A program made the translations under genes and the position numbers. This document shows positions 26,418-35,855 of a DNA stretch of 64,000 bases, one piece after another (within the stretch, counting starts at the first letter, position 1; each line of letters begins with the position of its first letter). Source of the DNA: Olavius algarvensis associated proteobacterium Delta 3 (GTDB lineage: Bacteria; Desulfobacterota; Desulfobacteria; Desulfobacterales; CAFBRK01). The DNA is taken from NCBI GenBank assembly GCA_903231505.1, contig CAFBRK010000214.1:86416-150415 (forward strand), in the 5' to 3' direction. Below the pieces are notes generated by a model that was given only the letters and a program-made list of their open reading frames with translations, was not told the DNA's origin and did no database searches.

Positions 26418-28058
26418 TCATCCGGAAACCACCTCGCGTGTCAGTGTCTTGTCTTTCATTGTATAGACGACCCGCTCCCAGCCCGCTTCCTTGCCCGCCA
26501 CCGGGGGGGCGCCGGGTGAGGTTGCCTCGGTGGAGGGACCGGACGGGATCCGTTCGCTGGTCTCCAGTTTCACCGGTTTTCCCCAGAGAAACTCGATCCC
26601 GATCATGGTATTCTGAATGAAATCCCGAACCAGCGGCTTGCCTTCAAATCGGTGGTTCAGATACAGGACCTTTGACCCGTCGTTCTCCGTGGATATGTCA
26701 ATGCGGGGCGGATGGTATAGTGAATCGATCACCATCTTTCGGTAATCGGTCGCTTTTCTGCTTCTGACATAGTATTCCCAAACCATCCGATCCTGGTTCA
26801 TCCGGCGCCCTGCGACAAACAATTTGTTGCGATCGACGAAGTTCTGGTCCAAAAACGTCTGGATGAAGGTAAAATCGCTATAATCCTCCCGGATGGAAAA
26901 TATGGCCTGTTTCCCGTTACCCGCACCTGCATCGTATCGTTTCCGTTGTTCAACATCGAGCAATGAGCGGAAATCGAAACTGAACCGGCCCTTGTCGGCC
27001 ATTTCTTCGATATACTGAAACAGGCGCATGCCCAGCGCGTACGGATTTAATCCGACACGGGGCATCGCCGTCACACCCGAGTTGACACGGGCGTAATCCA
27101 CTTCGTGGCCGTGGATGCGGTCATCGAGTAAAAACAGTGTTTCATGCCAGTAACTGGCCCAACCCTCGTTCATGATTTTGGTGCGGATCTGGGGTTGAAA
27201 AAATAGAGACGTGCCGCGGACCATCTGAAGCACCGACTTCATCCATAGATGTTCTTCCTTGTTCAGTGACTCGGAATGCTCCCAGAGGAACTGGAGCAGA
27301 TCGACGGCCGGACGTGATTTGTCATCGAGGCTTTTTTGATAGAGTGCCTCAAACTCGGGATACTTGCGGGCCGTTTCGGAGAAAAACACCTGTTCGCCCT
27401 GTTCTCCCGATTCCCTGATGCAGGCGTTGTAGCGCTGAATTTCCTTCAGATAGTCATTGGCCTTGGCGTTCTTTATCTTCTGGAGAAACACATCGAAATA
27501 ATAGTCAAGGCGCGGCGACTGATTTGTCGGGGGGGGACGGTGCAGGGCCGAAAGTTCGCTGAAATACCCGACCAGATTGTCGATACCCCGGGCAAACTCG
27601 ATGACGTAATCGACCCAACGCCCTTTCTCTGCGCGCAGACCGGAAATCATCCGTTTATCCGAAAGTGCCTGGCCGGTAAAGTCGTACTCCCACGTATGCC
27701 GGAAATACAGATTGTTCTGGAAAAAGTCGATGTGGGCCAGTACATGGTAGAAGATCATCACATTCATCCAATCCGGATTGTTATCGTTATAAAACGATAT
27801 CGCCGGACGCGTGTTGATGACCGTCTCGTAGGGGTTGCTCGGGTATAATTCGTACTTGCCTTTTTCTTTCAACACCTCCACGTCATGGACCCAGTAATCG
27901 TAGAGGGTCGGGATCATCATCTTGGGTGACAGTTCCAGCAGGTCCCGGTTGGTAACGATATATTCCAGGGTTTCGTCCTGGAATCGGAGTCCGGCATCGC
28001 GGGCCCGCTCTTTGCAGCCTTCCATGATCTGTTTCGTATGCTGGGTGACGATATCCAT
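26418..28058 (-). CDS. SpoVR/YcgB family protein
   Basis: A 546-residue protein of the SpoVR family, recognised from FYHVLAHIDFFQNNLYF, MNEGWASYWHETLF and the region HEVDYARVNSG. The family is named for a Bacillus spore-cortex phenotype but is widespread in non-sporulating bacteria, where its genes cluster with prkA and yeaH. Molecular function is unknown. The ATG at 28058 is chosen because the open frame upstream runs through degenerate intergenic repeat text. It is the third gene of the prkA-yeaH-spoVR cluster. Confidence 0.9.
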   Translation of the reverse strand: MDIVTQHTKQIMEGCKERARDAGLRFQDETLEYIVTNRDLLELSPKMMIPTLYDYWVHDVEVLKEKGKYELYPSNPYETVINTRPAISFYNDNNPDWMNVMIFYHVLAHIDFFQNNLYFRHTWEYDFTGQALSDKRMISGLRAEKGRWVDYVIEFARGIDNLVGYFSELSALHRPPPTNQSPRLDYYFDVFLQKIKNAKANDYLKEIQRYNACIRESGEQGEQVFFSETARKYPEFEALYQKSLDDKSRPAVDLLQFLWEHSESLNKEEHLWMKSVLQMVRGTSLFFQPQIRTKIMNEGWASYWHETLFLLDDRIHGHEVDYARVNSGVTAMPRVGLNPYALGMRLFQYIEEMADKGRFSFDFRSLLDVEQRKRYDAGAGNGKQAIFSIREDYSDFTFIQTFLDQNFVDRNKLFVAGRRMNQDRMVWEYYVRSRKATDYRKMVIDSLYHPPRIDISTENDGSKVLYLNHRFEGKPLVRDFIQNTMIGIEFLWGKPVKLETSERIPSGPSTEATSPGAPPVAGKEAGWERVVYTMKDKTLTREVVSG

Positions 28059-28281
28059 GGTATCCGTTGGCCCGTTCGCCCGTGTGCCAGTTAGCCGGTT
28101 GGCCGGTAACGCCGGGATACAAGATTCAGGATCGAGGATGCAAGATAGTCCGATCAAACGTTGACTCTCTTCTCATGAGGATTGCATCCTGTATCTTGTA
28201 TCCTGCATCCTTTTAGCCCACCGAAAGCGGGTAACCTTTCAGCTTTCAGCTTCGAGCTTGAGTTATTTATTCTTTCTAGGT

Positions 28282-28326
28282 ATGAGCGACATCGTCGCGT
28301 TTCATAAAATCGCTGCGCGATTTTAT
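28282..28326. repeat. 45-base hairpin repeat, family 2, copy C
   Basis: This copy overlaps the stop of the yeaH-like gene (28323). The stem closes on loop TGC with a C-G pair where copies A and B have T-A, so the hairpin is conserved by compensating change. Confidence 0.8.
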
Positions 28327-29702
28327 TCCGAAATCAGTGATTTGATCCCCTCGATAAGACGCGGTTCGTCGGCATCCAGGCCCATGACATCGAGCCGAAC
28401 CAGGCTGGGATGCCGGTCCAATATTTCAGATTTCTTCAGGTATCTCTCCACTTCCGTGTTGTTTGCCGAATCGGTGGAGTGTTCGGCCACGGTGATACCG
28501 ATGCGGCTGGCGTATGTCATCATTTGGCGGAGCTCGGGCACGGCCTTGCTCCCGTCGGTATCCCAGTCGTCTCCGTCCGTACCGTGAAAAACGTAAATGT
28601 TGTAATCCCGGTCCAGGTTTTCCGTTGCCACGATTTCATTGACCATGCGGTAAGCGGAAAAAACCTGGGTCCCCCCGGCGACCCTCAAGTTGTAATAGGT
28701 GTAAAAATCTTTAACTTCCTTGGCCGACGTGTCGTGAAGTATGAAACGGGTCTCTACCTGCCGGGCGTACTGATACAGCAGCCAGCTGTATATCAAGACA
28801 TGCTGGGTGACGACCAGTTCGGTGGGTTTCCCATGCATCGACCCGGAATAATCGCGGATGAAAAAAACCATCGCCTGGGATTCATAATCCTTTTCCCGCG
28901 AGAGGATACGGTAGATTTTATCCTGGGGAGCGATGAGAAATCCGGTAGGATCGATGTCGTTTATATCCGGAACCCTACCGAGGGCAATGTTTGTTTCCAG
29001 GATTTGCCGCAGCGTTGCCTTTTTATCCAGAAATTGTCCGAATCCCGGATGGCGATCGGTGAGATCGTAGGTGTAACGGGTGAGGGAGCGCTTTTTTCCC
29101 TTGTCCTTCAAATTGGGTAGTTCGAATTGTTCTGTCAGGATTTTTCCCAGATCGTAGGCGCTCGATTCAATTTCGTGGGCGCCGTCCTCACCTTCGCCGG
29201 GGCCGGAACCGGGGCCGGTGTCCTGATCCCGGATCGGCTGTTCGCCGATCACTTCTCCTTCTTCCCCGTCTCCGGTACCTCCGGCGGAGCCCTCCTCCTG
29301 CTCGGACTCCGGTGACGCGTCGTGTAGAAGCTTTTCTTCCACGGTCGTAGGTACCACAACGACTTTGTCACTGCCCCCCCTGCCGGGCTTGATCAAACGG
29401 CCGACACGGATTTTTCTCGGGAATCCGTCTTTTTCGCGTTGTTTGTCCCGCTCGAGCAATTCATCGATGGAACTGAGATGGGTCGTCGATGACCCCTGGG
29501 GCTCGGTCATGGCCTGCACAAACAAGAGATCGTGATGGCCATAGATGGTTTCCGCCCCCCAAGGACCTTCCGTATCCGCGGCCGTTTCGGGGAGATCATG
29601 GGAGACAGACCCCTCCAATTCCGCCAGTCGTCGCCTCTCCTCCTCCGGCGGCAGGTTGAGCTGTCGAATCCACTTTCGTATGTCTTCCCGGTCATCTTTC
29701 AT
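28323..29702 (-). CDS. yeaH: YeaH/DUF444 family protein (VWA-like)
   Basis: A 459-residue protein of the DUF444/YeaH family. The N-terminus is charged, the middle is acidic and glycine-rich (about 130-175), and the C-terminal half is von Willebrand factor A-like with MVFFIRDYSGSMHGK (MIDAS-type DxSxS replaced by DYSGSM) and YNIYVFHGTDGDDW. YeaH is genetically linked to the kinase YeaG (PrkA) in Escherichia coli. The gene starts 68 bases after the PrkA stop on the same strand. Confidence 0.9.
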   Translation of the reverse strand: MKDDREDIRKWIRQLNLPPEEERRRLAELEGSVSHDLPETAADTEGPWGAETIYGHHDLLFVQAMTEPQGSSTTHLSSIDELLERDKQREKDGFPRKIRVGRLIKPGRGGSDKVVVVPTTVEEKLLHDASPESEQEEGSAGGTGDGEEGEVIGEQPIRDQDTGPGSGPGEGEDGAHEIESSAYDLGKILTEQFELPNLKDKGKKRSLTRYTYDLTDRHPGFGQFLDKKATLRQILETNIALGRVPDINDIDPTGFLIAPQDKIYRILSREKDYESQAMVFFIRDYSGSMHGKPTELVVTQHVLIYSWLLYQYARQVETRFILHDTSAKEVKDFYTYYNLRVAGGTQVFSAYRMVNEIVATENLDRDYNIYVFHGTDGDDWDTDGSKAVPELRQMMTYASRIGITVAEHSTDSANNTEVERYLKKSEILDRHPSLVRLDVMGLDADEPRLIEGIKSLISE

Positions 29703-29750
29703 TGGAGGAAGCTCGGTTTCATGGGTTATTCATGATCATTATGGTACGTA

Positions 29751-29773
29751 CTAAAATCGCAAAGCGATTTTAG
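29751..29773. repeat. Hairpin at prkA 3' end, divergent member of repeat family 2
   Basis: CTAAAATCGC pairs with GCGATTTTAG around loop AAA, overlapping the prkA stop. The preceding 20 bases (ATGATCATTATGGTACGTA) loosely match the constant part of the 45-base repeats. Confidence 0.5.
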
Positions 29774-31830
29774 CTTTCGTCTTCCTGGGTACAGAAGTAC
29801 TCTATCGTTTTCTGGGCGCACGTCCGGCAATAACCCAGCTTGTTGAGCATCGTGTCGATCATCCGGTCGTAAAGCTTCTGATTTTCCTCGTTGGTCCGGT
29901 TGGCCAACGCACCGATCAGACTGCCGGCACCGGCAATGTCCGACTTGAGTCGAACATCCGTCACCGCCTTGACCAACTCCAGGTTGTCCATGAAATCGTA
30001 ATTCGGATCGACTGAAATTTTCTGGCCGTAAATCTTGCGTATGGACGTGCGGAACGTGTCCCGCTGTTCATCGGTTTTGAGCTGGAGCCGTTCTTCCACG
30101 CTGTTGATGAATCGTTCATCGATTTTGAGCGCCTTGAGCTCACCGGTCTGGGGGTCCTTGTACTTCCACATTCTATCTGCCCCCAGGTTTTCGGCATCGA
30201 TGCCGATGATCATATTGACGTAATTCATGACGTCCTTCCGGATCGCATAGGGTTCATCCATATAGGCATTGAACATTTCGGTCATGATCCGTTCCCGGTA
30301 GAGACCCTTAGAGATTTTCAGATCTTCCAGGTACTTGGCCCGGTCGTTCGCATCGGTGACATAATCGAGAATCACCCTCTCCAGGGCACGGAATATGTCA
30401 TACGTAAACATGCACTCGCCCTCGTTGGTTTCCGAGCTTTCCACCAGAAGCTGAAGGGCGCGGCCCAGGTTGCGTTGGCCAAGGCCCTTCTGGCCGAAGC
30501 GCTTCGTGATGTCCGGATCCTGATTCAGGTCGTCAATCACTTCAGAGAGCGTTTTGATGCTTTTTTCGCCGGCCACTTCGCCGGCGGCCAGTTTCATGGT
30601 TTCAATGGGGGTTAGTTTCTCTGATCGCGGCAGTCGGCTTAAAATGGCCGACACCGACGCGGCGTAATTCAGGTTGGGATCCTGGTGCAGATTTTCCTTG
30701 GTGTAAGTCGTTTTCGCTTCGCTGCCGATGGCGTAATTGGTCAACAGTTTTTGAAGCTTGTAATTGGTATTGTGGGCGACATAGCAAATACGACACCGAT
30801 CCACGATCGGAGCTTCCTCTTTTTCGGCAAGAAACCGGTTGAATTCCGAATTGTTACTGGTGGCCAGAATCAACGTGTCGATGGGCCATTTGTAGCCGTC
30901 GATTTCAATTGTACGGTTCTGAATGACGCCCAGGTAAACCTGCACGAGATCCTTCTTGTTTTTATAAATTTCATCGCTGAAATGGATACCGCCGCCGGCG
31001 ACCCGCGCCAGGGCTCCCCGACGAAGATCGAAACGATAGGGATTGTTGGTATCGCTGATGTGGAGCAGACGCTGGATCGATTCCTCACCCAACAGATCCA
31101 CTGCTGATGAAGTGATCTTGTCCTTTGCCGGGTACTTTCCGGTCACCGTTCCCAGGCTTTCCGTCAACGGAACCGGAATAATTTCCACGAATGAGAGCAT
31201 TTCCTGGAGATCTCCGCCGGTATGGTTGCGAATATCGTTCCAGATATATCCGCTGCAGGCACCCAAGGGACGGTAATCCTCATAAAAAGCGTCGAGTTCT
31301 GCGTCTGAGAATCCAATCTCCTGGGCCAGATATGTTTTGGTCTCATCCGGGTCGTCGAACAGATTCATGGCAAGGATCATCGGATCTTCGTAGGTCTGAG
31401 ATTCGATCATATTGATACGTCCGTAAGTCCCCAGCAGATCCATTTTGTTGAATCGAAATGTGTATTTGCGGTTTCCGTCGCTGGAAAGAAAGCGCCGGTA
31501 CAGACTGCACAGGTATTCCACGAAGAAGGTTTTACCGTTTCCGGGTTCCCCGACCAACACAAAGGCCATTTCCTTGGACGACCCCCCTTCGGAGGCATCC
31601 TTGACATAGGAGACGAAGCTGTTGATTTCCTCATACATTCCGATGATGTGCTTCTTCCCGCGCCGAAAGATGCTGAAATCGTATGCGGTTTTGCCATTGA
31701 CGACGACCTTTTGAATATCGTCTTCGAGAATCATTCGGGCAATGCTGTGGAAAGCATTCTCGAACCTGCGATCTCCCGATTTGACCGAATTCAGATGATG
31801 CTGCAGCATATTGGTTTCAGTGCCAGTCAT
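29770..31830 (-). CDS. prkA: PrkA (YeaG) serine protein kinase / AAA+ ATPase
   Basis: A 686-residue canonical PrkA with P-loop GEPGNGKT (94-101), the conserved PrkA AAA-domain text (RRGALARVAGGGIHFSDEIYKNK, DTLILATSNNSEFNRF) and a C-terminal domain with a final CRTCAQKTIEYFC. The family is linked to nutrient-stress signalling. The start has an excellent ribosome-binding site (GGAGGAAAAA-ATG). It is the first gene of the cluster prkA-yeaH-spoVR-prkA2. Confidence 0.93.
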   Translation of the reverse strand: MTGTETNMLQHHLNSVKSGDRRFENAFHSIARMILEDDIQKVVVNGKTAYDFSIFRRGKKHIIGMYEEINSFVSYVKDASEGGSSKEMAFVLVGEPGNGKTFFVEYLCSLYRRFLSSDGNRKYTFRFNKMDLLGTYGRINMIESQTYEDPMILAMNLFDDPDETKTYLAQEIGFSDAELDAFYEDYRPLGACSGYIWNDIRNHTGGDLQEMLSFVEIIPVPLTESLGTVTGKYPAKDKITSSAVDLLGEESIQRLLHISDTNNPYRFDLRRGALARVAGGGIHFSDEIYKNKKDLVQVYLGVIQNRTIEIDGYKWPIDTLILATSNNSEFNRFLAEKEEAPIVDRCRICYVAHNTNYKLQKLLTNYAIGSEAKTTYTKENLHQDPNLNYAASVSAILSRLPRSEKLTPIETMKLAAGEVAGEKSIKTLSEVIDDLNQDPDITKRFGQKGLGQRNLGRALQLLVESSETNEGECMFTYDIFRALERVILDYVTDANDRAKYLEDLKISKGLYRERIMTEMFNAYMDEPYAIRKDVMNYVNMIIGIDAENLGADRMWKYKDPQTGELKALKIDERFINSVEERLQLKTDEQRDTFRTSIRKIYGQKISVDPNYDFMDNLELVKAVTDVRLKSDIAGAGSLIGALANRTNEENQKLYDRMIDTMLNKLGYCRTCAQKTIEYFCTQEDES

Positions 31831-32326
31831 TTTTTCCTCCAGATAGGCATGTATATCGTTGAATACCTTTATAAATTACCGCCGGATGCAGACGATCCCG
31901 TCTATCCCGGTCATTGGAGCAAGGGTTTGTTTCAAGCAGCCGTGAGGTGAATGTACGCTATGCAATGTACGGGTGAACCGCTCATGGCATCGTCTATACA
32001 GTGGTCGAAGGAAAAGGAATTCCCATTACAGACTCGACAGCTACCGGTCCGAACATGGAGAGATTCAGATTCAGGATCCGGGAAGAGCGTTTTTTCCTAT
32101 TATATACGGAACTTCGGAATACCGCAACACAAGGTCTCTTATTTTTTGGTCATTCTCGAACGGCCGATTTCAAGGGACATCACAGATAGGGATGCTTATT
32201 GGAGTGAACCTGTCAGGCAGGGCGCACGACGCGCCGACATGGGTCGTGTGTCTTCTTCGATAGGCGGTGCCCATAGGGCCGGTACCGAAACGGGAAGGCG
32301 AAGAAATAACTGATTCGTGTCGTCTC
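31831..32326. other. Intergenic region upstream of prkA cluster
   Basis: About 500 bases separate prkA from a small upstream gene on the same strand. The promoter of the cluster should lie here, but no consensus box stood out on the minus strand. Short open frames on the plus strand look like chance. Confidence 0.4.
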
Positions 32327-32545
32327 CTATTTCTTTTCCTGTTTCTTTCCCCGGCGGAACATGTCTTCGACTTCTTCCGCGATGAATGCTTTTAACGCAT
32401 CGTCTCCGATGAATTCCGTCTTTCGGTTTCCATCTTTGAAATCGATTTCCATGGTACAATCAAATTTTTCAGATGTCGCTTTCACGATGCGGGCCAGTAC
32501 TTCCACATTGGTGTCTTCGAATGTGACAGGGACCATGGGATTCAC
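32327..32545 (-). CDS. Small hypothetical protein upstream of prkA
   Basis: A 72-residue protein starting at a GTG (32545) preceded by GGAGG five bases away. It begins with VTFEDTNVEVLARI and ends in a lysine-rich tail (RRGKKQEKK). I do not recognise a family. The good ribosome-binding site and even residue pattern support a real gene. It may belong to the prkA transcript, although a 500-base gap separates them. Confidence 0.6.
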   Translation of the reverse strand: MNPMVPVTFEDTNVEVLARIVKATSEKFDCTMEIDFKDGNRKTEFIGDDALKAFIAEEVEDMFRRGKKQEKK

Positions 32546-32874
32546 GGTTGCCTCCGTTCGTTGTTTAGTTTTATGATGGTGTCTCTCAGTTTCCGCATAC
32601 AGTACAAAGCAAGATGAATGCCAGATAGCGATCGTATCGGATCTCGGCAGATTTTTAATGTAATCCCCACTGGTTGGATGGTACTTCGGTTTTTGTTCGG
32701 GAAGGATCGGAGCCCATTCGCATCTCGATTCCGACAAAAAAGTAGGATTTCCGGGGCCTGATGTGACAGACTGCTTTGACACCCCGACCAGGAGGCATTG
32801 TCCCATGCATGGGCGTCCGATAGCCCGTCAATACGATCCAGTGCCATGGACCAGCCAAAGAAAGTGAGGCTTTT

Positions 32875-33171
32875 ATGAGTGTTATCGTTGATTTAGCGAT
32901 CTTTCCAATCGGTAAGGGAGAAGGTGTCAGTGCGGAGGTGGCCCGGGCGGTAAGGGTGATCCGGGAAAGCGGGTTGACGCATCACACCCATGCCATGGGC
33001 ACCTTGATTGAAGGGGATCTGGAGGACGTCATGGGTGTGGTCCGTCGCTGTTTCATCGAGATGACTGGAACCGGTGATCGCGTTTACATGACAATGAAAG
33101 CGGATTATCGAAAAGGACCCATGGGTCGCCTTGACGAAAAGGTGCGGTCTCTTGAATCAAAATTGATTTAA
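32875..33171 (+). CDS. MTH1187/YkoF-type thiamine-binding protein
   Basis: A 98-residue protein of the MTH1187 (formerly DUF77) family: VDLAIFPIGKGEGVSAEVAR, THHTHAMGTLIEGDLEDVMGVV and TMKADYRKG. Structural members bind thiamine-like ligands or form ferredoxin-like tetramers. The size is normal for the family. It is followed 21 bases later by a broken transporter gene. Confidence 0.85.
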   Translation: MSVIVDLAIFPIGKGEGVSAEVARAVRVIRESGLTHHTHAMGTLIEGDLEDVMGVVRRCFIEMTGTGDRVYMTMKADYRKGPMGRLDEKVRSLESKLI

Positions 33172-33192
33172 CCCCCGCGGAGGCCAGGACAC

Positions 33193-33507
33193 ATGGCGAG
33201 CCAACCCATGGAGCTCAAAACGGCCGCATTCTGGGCCCCGGCGTTTCTGGTGGCAACCTCCATGGGGGGTATCCAGGCACTGAGCCGGTCTTTTTTCGGA
33301 CGGCTGATTCCCCCGGAGCGCAGCGCCGAGTTCTTTGGTTTTTATAATATTTTTGGAAAGTTCGCGACGATTATCGGCCCCTTTCTGATGGGGATTATCA
33401 GCCGGATGACCGGCGATTCCCGGTATGGTATTTTGAGTATTTTGATCCTATTTGTGGCCGGCGGGGTAGCGCTGATAATAGTGGATAAGTCCCCACCGGA
33501 TGCATAA
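33193..33507 (+). pseudogene. C-terminal remnant of a UMF1/Atg22-type MFS transporter
   Basis: Only about 104 residues remain of a transporter family that normally has about 430. The text GGIQALSRSFFGRLIPPERSAE and the following GFYNIFGKFATIIGP match the last two to three helices of UMF1 proteins, whose preferred substrates are unknown. The upstream two-thirds are absent and the adjacent gene abuts it, so a deletion is likely. An ATG with GGAGG upstream is present, so the fragment may still be translated. Confidence 0.75.
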
Positions 33508-33658
33508 AAAGCTATTTCTGGCAACGGGAACCCATAGATGATATCCTGAAATAGTCTTTGATTGAGTTCTGATACCATCATATTGTATAGTTACCGTTGA
33601 AAATGATTTTTTTCTATGCTTAATTATCCGGTAAACCTTAATAACGAATAGGGGCTTT

Positions 33659-35554
33659 ATGAACGATGCCGACGATAAAACGCTTCGTAACGGTTCGAAT
33701 GCTCAAAAACTGATTGATCTTCAAACATCCGCCGGCCCGCTGATTTCGTTTTTCCGTGGACCGATCGAATACGCGCTCTCCATTAATCATCTCAATCACA
33801 TTTATTGGGACTATCTCCGACGGTTGGAGCAGATAAGAGACAACCCGGAATATTGCTTCCAGGCGCTCCTTGAGAACATGAATGTCCGGATCCGGATCGA
33901 TCCCCGGGATCTTGATCGGATACCCCAAAAGGGACCGTTGGTGGTGGTGTCTAACCATCCTTTCGGCGGCATCGAGGGGGTCATCCTGGGCAAGCTTCTG
34001 CTTCAGGCCCGATCGGATCTCCGCATCCTGACCAATTATCTGCTGAAACGCATTCCCGGTATCGGGGATTTTTTCATCCCTGTGGACCCGTTTGAAGAGC
34101 GGCAAGCGGTGCAGGGCAATCTGAAGGGATTAAAGGAGGCCCTGCGCTGGCTCAGACATGGCGGCGTCCTGGCTACCTTCCCAGCCGGAGAGGTGGCCAG
34201 TTTGAACATCCGTCAGCGCCGCGTGATCGATCCGGAGTGGAGTTCCCATGTGGCGGGCATCGTCCGGCGGACCGAAGCCGCCGTACTACCGGTCTATTTT
34301 CCGGGGCGAAACGGCTGGTTCTTTCAGTGCATGGGCCTTATCCATCCACGGTTGAGAACCGCTCTGCTTGCCAGGGAGCTAACAAACAAGACGAACAAGG
34401 AGATCACCGTCTATATCGGGCGGGCGATCCCTCGACAAAAACTGAAACGTTTTGAAGACGACACGGATCTTGTCCATTTTCTGAGACTGAACACCGATAT
34501 TTTAAAAAATCGCCACAACCACCCTTTGAAACGGCTTTCCACGAAGGTCCTTCCCAAGCCAGGCGGCCGTCGAAAAAGTCCCACCATCCCGCCGGTGAAA
34601 CCTGCTTTGCTCGCAAAAGACATTCAGAATCTATCCCGGGATCAGCTGCTCGTGGAACACAACGATATGGCGGTATATGTCGCCGGATCAGAACAGATCC
34701 CCAACGTTTTGACTGAGATAGGCCGTCTTCGGGAAATTACCTTCCGGGAGGTTGAGGAGAGTACCGGCGAGGCCCTGGATATCGATCGATACGATGCGTA
34801 TTACATCCACCTGTTTCTGTGGAACCGCCAAAGTAAGGAATTGGTCGGTGCCTACCGGCTCGGTCTGGCCGACCAGATTCTCGAATCCCATGGGACAAAG
34901 GGCTTGTATACCAGCTCGTTGTTCAAGTATAAGCCGGAATTTGTTCAGCGGCTGACCCATGCCATCGAGCTTGGGCGGTCGTTTATCCGGATCGAATATC
35001 AGAAAAAGTTCAACAGCTTGATGCTTCTCTGGAAAGGGATTATTGAATTTGTGGTCCGCCATCCCCGCTACCATATCCTTTTCGGGGCCGTGAGCATCAG
35101 CAAGGATTACCATAAAGTATCCAAGAATCTGATTGTTCGGTTTCTTAAAGAAAGAAAGACGGATGACTCTCTCTCCAGGCTGGTGTCGCCGCGGAGACCC
35201 TATCGGCCTCGACGGCTGGCCGGGATCAGTGCCCACACGTTGAAGACATCCATTCAGGATCTGGACGATGTGTCTCTTCTGGTGTCCGAGATAGAAAAAG
35301 ACGGGAAAGGAATCCCGATTCTGTTGAGACAGTACCTGAAGCTGAACGGCAGCCTGCTCTCCTTTAATGTCGACAAATCCTTCTCGGATGTCGTGGATGG
35401 ATTGTTCATGGTGGATCTATTTGAAACCGACGAGCGTTTAGGGATCCGGTATTTGGGAAAAGACGGCCTCCGGCGCTTTCAGGAGGCCAACGCGCGAACG
35501 CGAAAATTGGAAGAGAGGGGTCGGCGGAAAGAGGGGGCTCGCAAAACCGCCTAG
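33659..35554 (+). CDS. olsF: Bifunctional acyltransferase, OlsF-like (ornithine lipid synthesis)
   Basis: A 631-residue two-domain protein. The N-terminal part (about 30-290) is a PlsC/OlsA-type O-acyltransferase with SNHPFGGIEG (H100), VDPFEERQAV and ATFPAGEVA. The C-terminal part (about 320-610) is a GNAT-like OlsB-type N-acyltransferase with ELGRSFIRIEYQKKFNSL and YHILFGAVSISKDY. This order is that of OlsF, which carries out both steps of ornithine lipid formation: N-acylation of ornithine with a 3-hydroxyacyl group and O-acylation of the product. Specificity for ornithine rather than another amino acid is inferred from the family. A strong terminator follows 25 bases after the stop. Confidence 0.78.
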   Translation: MNDADDKTLRNGSNAQKLIDLQTSAGPLISFFRGPIEYALSINHLNHIYWDYLRRLEQIRDNPEYCFQALLENMNVRIRIDPRDLDRIPQKGPLVVVSNHPFGGIEGVILGKLLLQARSDLRILTNYLLKRIPGIGDFFIPVDPFEERQAVQGNLKGLKEALRWLRHGGVLATFPAGEVASLNIRQRRVIDPEWSSHVAGIVRRTEAAVLPVYFPGRNGWFFQCMGLIHPRLRTALLARELTNKTNKEITVYIGRAIPRQKLKRFEDDTDLVHFLRLNTDILKNRHNHPLKRLSTKVLPKPGGRRKSPTIPPVKPALLAKDIQNLSRDQLLVEHNDMAVYVAGSEQIPNVLTEIGRLREITFREVEESTGEALDIDRYDAYYIHLFLWNRQSKELVGAYRLGLADQILESHGTKGLYTSSLFKYKPEFVQRLTHAIELGRSFIRIEYQKKFNSLMLLWKGIIEFVVRHPRYHILFGAVSISKDYHKVSKNLIVRFLKERKTDDSLSRLVSPRRPYRPRRLAGISAHTLKTSIQDLDDVSLLVSEIEKDGKGIPILLRQYLKLNGSLLSFNVDKSFSDVVDGLFMVDLFETDERLGIRYLGKDGLRRFQEANARTRKLEERGRRKEGARKTA

Positions 35555-35579
35555 CCCGGACCCCCTGTAGATATCATTT

Positions 35580-35612
35580 AAAAACCCCGCCATTAAGGGC
35601 GGGGTTTTTATT
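35580..35612 (+). terminator. Rho-independent terminator after olsF-like gene
   Basis: AAAAACCCCGCC (35580-35591) pairs with GGCGGGGTTTTT (35598-35609) around a six-base loop, giving a 12-bp stem with the T tract in place. The A tract also allows some function on the minus strand. The rest of the gap to 35856 holds short ACCGAT microrepeats (about 35761-35792) and no gene. Confidence 0.9.
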
Positions 35613-35855
35613 TGGGACTTATGGTCGTTGGCATGAATATGTTCCGTTTGAACCTATAACGTTCCTTCCACATATCGTCACTCCCAGGGAATCCAGGATC
35701 GTCTATCCTCGGTGCAGAGGTCGCTATCGGAATCGAAACAGGATGTTTGTTTTTGTAATCGATACCGATACCGAACCCGATACCGATTCCGATGCGTCGA
35801 CTACCGTTCTACATGTGCACGATCTACCGATCGGAACGTTATTCTGACAATCGAC

